Source: Allobrachymonas chironomi DSM 19884
GTDB lineage: Bacteria > Pseudomonadota > Gammaproteobacteria > Burkholderiales > Burkholderiaceae_C
DNA length: 64,000 nt
Direction of reading: 5' to 3'
NCBI RefSeq assembly: GCF_000374625.1
Contig: NZ_KB894769.1
Location: 94,165-158,164 of the forward strand
The translations under genes were made by a program, and so were the position numbers. The notes beneath the pieces were generated by a model. That model was given only the letters and a program-made list of their open reading frames with translations. It ran no database searches and had not been told where the DNA came from. Of the stretch, positions 63,583-64,000 are shown one piece after another. Numbering within the stretch: position 1 is the stretch's first letter; the number at the start of each line of letters is the position of its first letter.

Positions 63583-63664
63583 GGGATATGGTATTTGGGG
63601 TTGTGCCAGCTTATAGGCAGAATAACGTAGCCTCCGGCTCCTGTATGCCAAGTGCGACCAGCAC

Positions 63665-63727
63665 TTACTTTGCCAGTTCCCGATACAGATCGTCGAATTC
63701 GTCAAGGCTTGCAGCAAAAGCCGTGAG
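63665..63727 (-). pseudogene. 3' remnant of a gene cut by the IS256-type element
   Basis: The minus-strand frame ending at 63665 reads RLTAFAASLDEFDDLYRELAK, a helical acidic C-terminus with no stop until it enters the presumed IS end at about 63725, where it continues as HKIYD, i.e. IS sequence. This looks like the last 20 or so codons of a truncated gene whose body lies outside the window on the far side of the IS. Function unknown. Confidence 0.45.
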
Positions 63728-64000
63728 CCTGTCATAAATTTTGTGTGTAAGGCATACCATGTGCAACAGGAGCATGTATGTCAAGCAAAACGAAGTTGAA
63801 GAACGCGGCGATTGCCGAGAAGTCTGCCTCGCTGCCAAGCATCCCCGAGGAGTTGCTGGACCAGCTGGTACAGCAAGGCCCAATGACGGCCGCATCGATC
63901 CAGGACATGACGATGGCGCTGAAGAAGGCGCTGATCGAACGTGCCTTGGGTGGAGAGCTCAGCCATCATCTGGGATATCCACCGGGGGGTGAGCGGCCAG
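63725..64000 (+). mobile_element. Left end of an IS256-family insertion sequence
   Basis: From about 63725 the sequence GAGCCTGTCATAAATTTTG begins a probable terminal inverted repeat of IS256-family type. The transposase start follows 53 bases later. The other end and any target duplication are beyond the window edge. Confidence 0.65.
63778..64000 (+). CDS. IS256-family transposase, 5' part
   Basis: 74 codons are visible before the window ends. The order IPEELLDQLV, then MALKKALIERALGGELSHHLGY, is the N-terminus of IS256 transposases (mutator-like DDE enzymes); the catalytic domain lies outside. ATG 63778 has AGGAG about five bases upstream; an overlapping frame starting at 63774 is not the gene. 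Confidence 0.85.
   Translation, partial: MSSKTKLKNAAIAEKSASLPSIPEELLDQLVQQGPMTAASIQDMTMALKKALIERALGGELSHHLGYPPGGERP

Overview
The window is about 64 kb of GC-rich, densely coded bacterial chromosome, most likely from a betaproteobacterium of the order Burkholderiales (possibly Comamonadaceae-like; the genus cannot be fixed from the sequence alone). Indications are the order pyrG-kdsA-eno-ftsB, the block xerD / queG / tsaE / N-acetylmuramoyl-L-alanine amidase, groESL under a perfect CIRCE element, a class I PHA synthase followed by a MaoC-phosphotransacetylase fusion and acetate kinase, ETF-ubiquinone oxidoreductase, and several small proteins of betaproteobacterial type. These are inferences from gene content; no database search was run.

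Layout. 1-276: 3' end of an unidentified membrane-protein gene. 352-10053: an eleven-gene cobalamin corrin-ring operon (cbiF, cbiX, cbiC, cbiD, cbiET, cbiL, cbiG, cobE/cbiG-C, cbiH, a thioredoxin-like [2Fe-2S] protein, cbiA), mostly with overlapping starts and stops. It carries markers of the early-cobalt-insertion (anaerobic) route (cbiX, cbiD, cbiG) but no precorrin-6A reductase gene. 10166-14172: gabD-type aldehyde dehydrogenase, tRNA-Gly(CCC) with a terminator, an alpha/beta hydrolase and an AAHS-family MFS transporter. 14515-21506: an AcrAB-OprM-type tripartite efflux operon divergent from a TetR/AcrR repressor, with a perfect AcrR-like operator between them. 21606-26235: panB-panC, a small basic protein, a DedA-rhodanese fusion and a catalase. 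26436-29618: 3-oxoacid CoA-transferase scoAB divergent from a PAS-LuxR regulator across a perfect palindrome, then an AhpD-like enzyme and a thioesterase. 29803-35843: ETF-QO, pyrG, kdsA, eno, ftsB. 35917-41119: hslO, gamma-carbonic anhydrase, a DUF455 ferritin-like protein, enoyl-CoA hydratase, xerD, a methyltransferase. 41116-47263: queG, tsaE, amidase, a menA-like prenyltransferase, a ferric-reductase-like flavoprotein, an NlpC/P60 lipoprotein. 47308-50792: groESL, an orphan topoisomerase-type TOPRIM protein and Hsp20. 50854-54236: pgi, tal and two small proteins. 54396-58898: phaC, maoC-pta, ackA. 58974-63582: a small membrane protein with a Tat-exported sulfide:quinone-reductase-like flavoprotein, a MOSC protein, and an SDR/LysR divergent pair. 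63725-64000: the left end of an IS256-family insertion sequence that appears to cut the 3' end of a minus-strand gene.

How the genes work together. The cbi operon should convert sirohydrochlorin and precorrin-2 to cob(II)yrinate a,c-diamide. phaC, maoC-pta and ackA tie polyhydroxyalkanoate, acyl-CoA, acyl-phosphate and ATP pools together. ETF-QO, scoAB, enoyl-CoA hydratase and the thioesterase belong to fatty-acid and ketone-body metabolism. Two regulatory sites are clear enough to name: the AcrR-type operator upstream of the efflux pump and the CIRCE element upstream of groES. No CRISPR array, prophage or integrative element was seen; the only mobile DNA is the IS end at the right edge. The least conventional items are the stand-alone TOPRIM protein, the [2Fe-2S] protein and split CbiG inside the cobalamin operon, and the palindrome between scoAB and its probable regulator.
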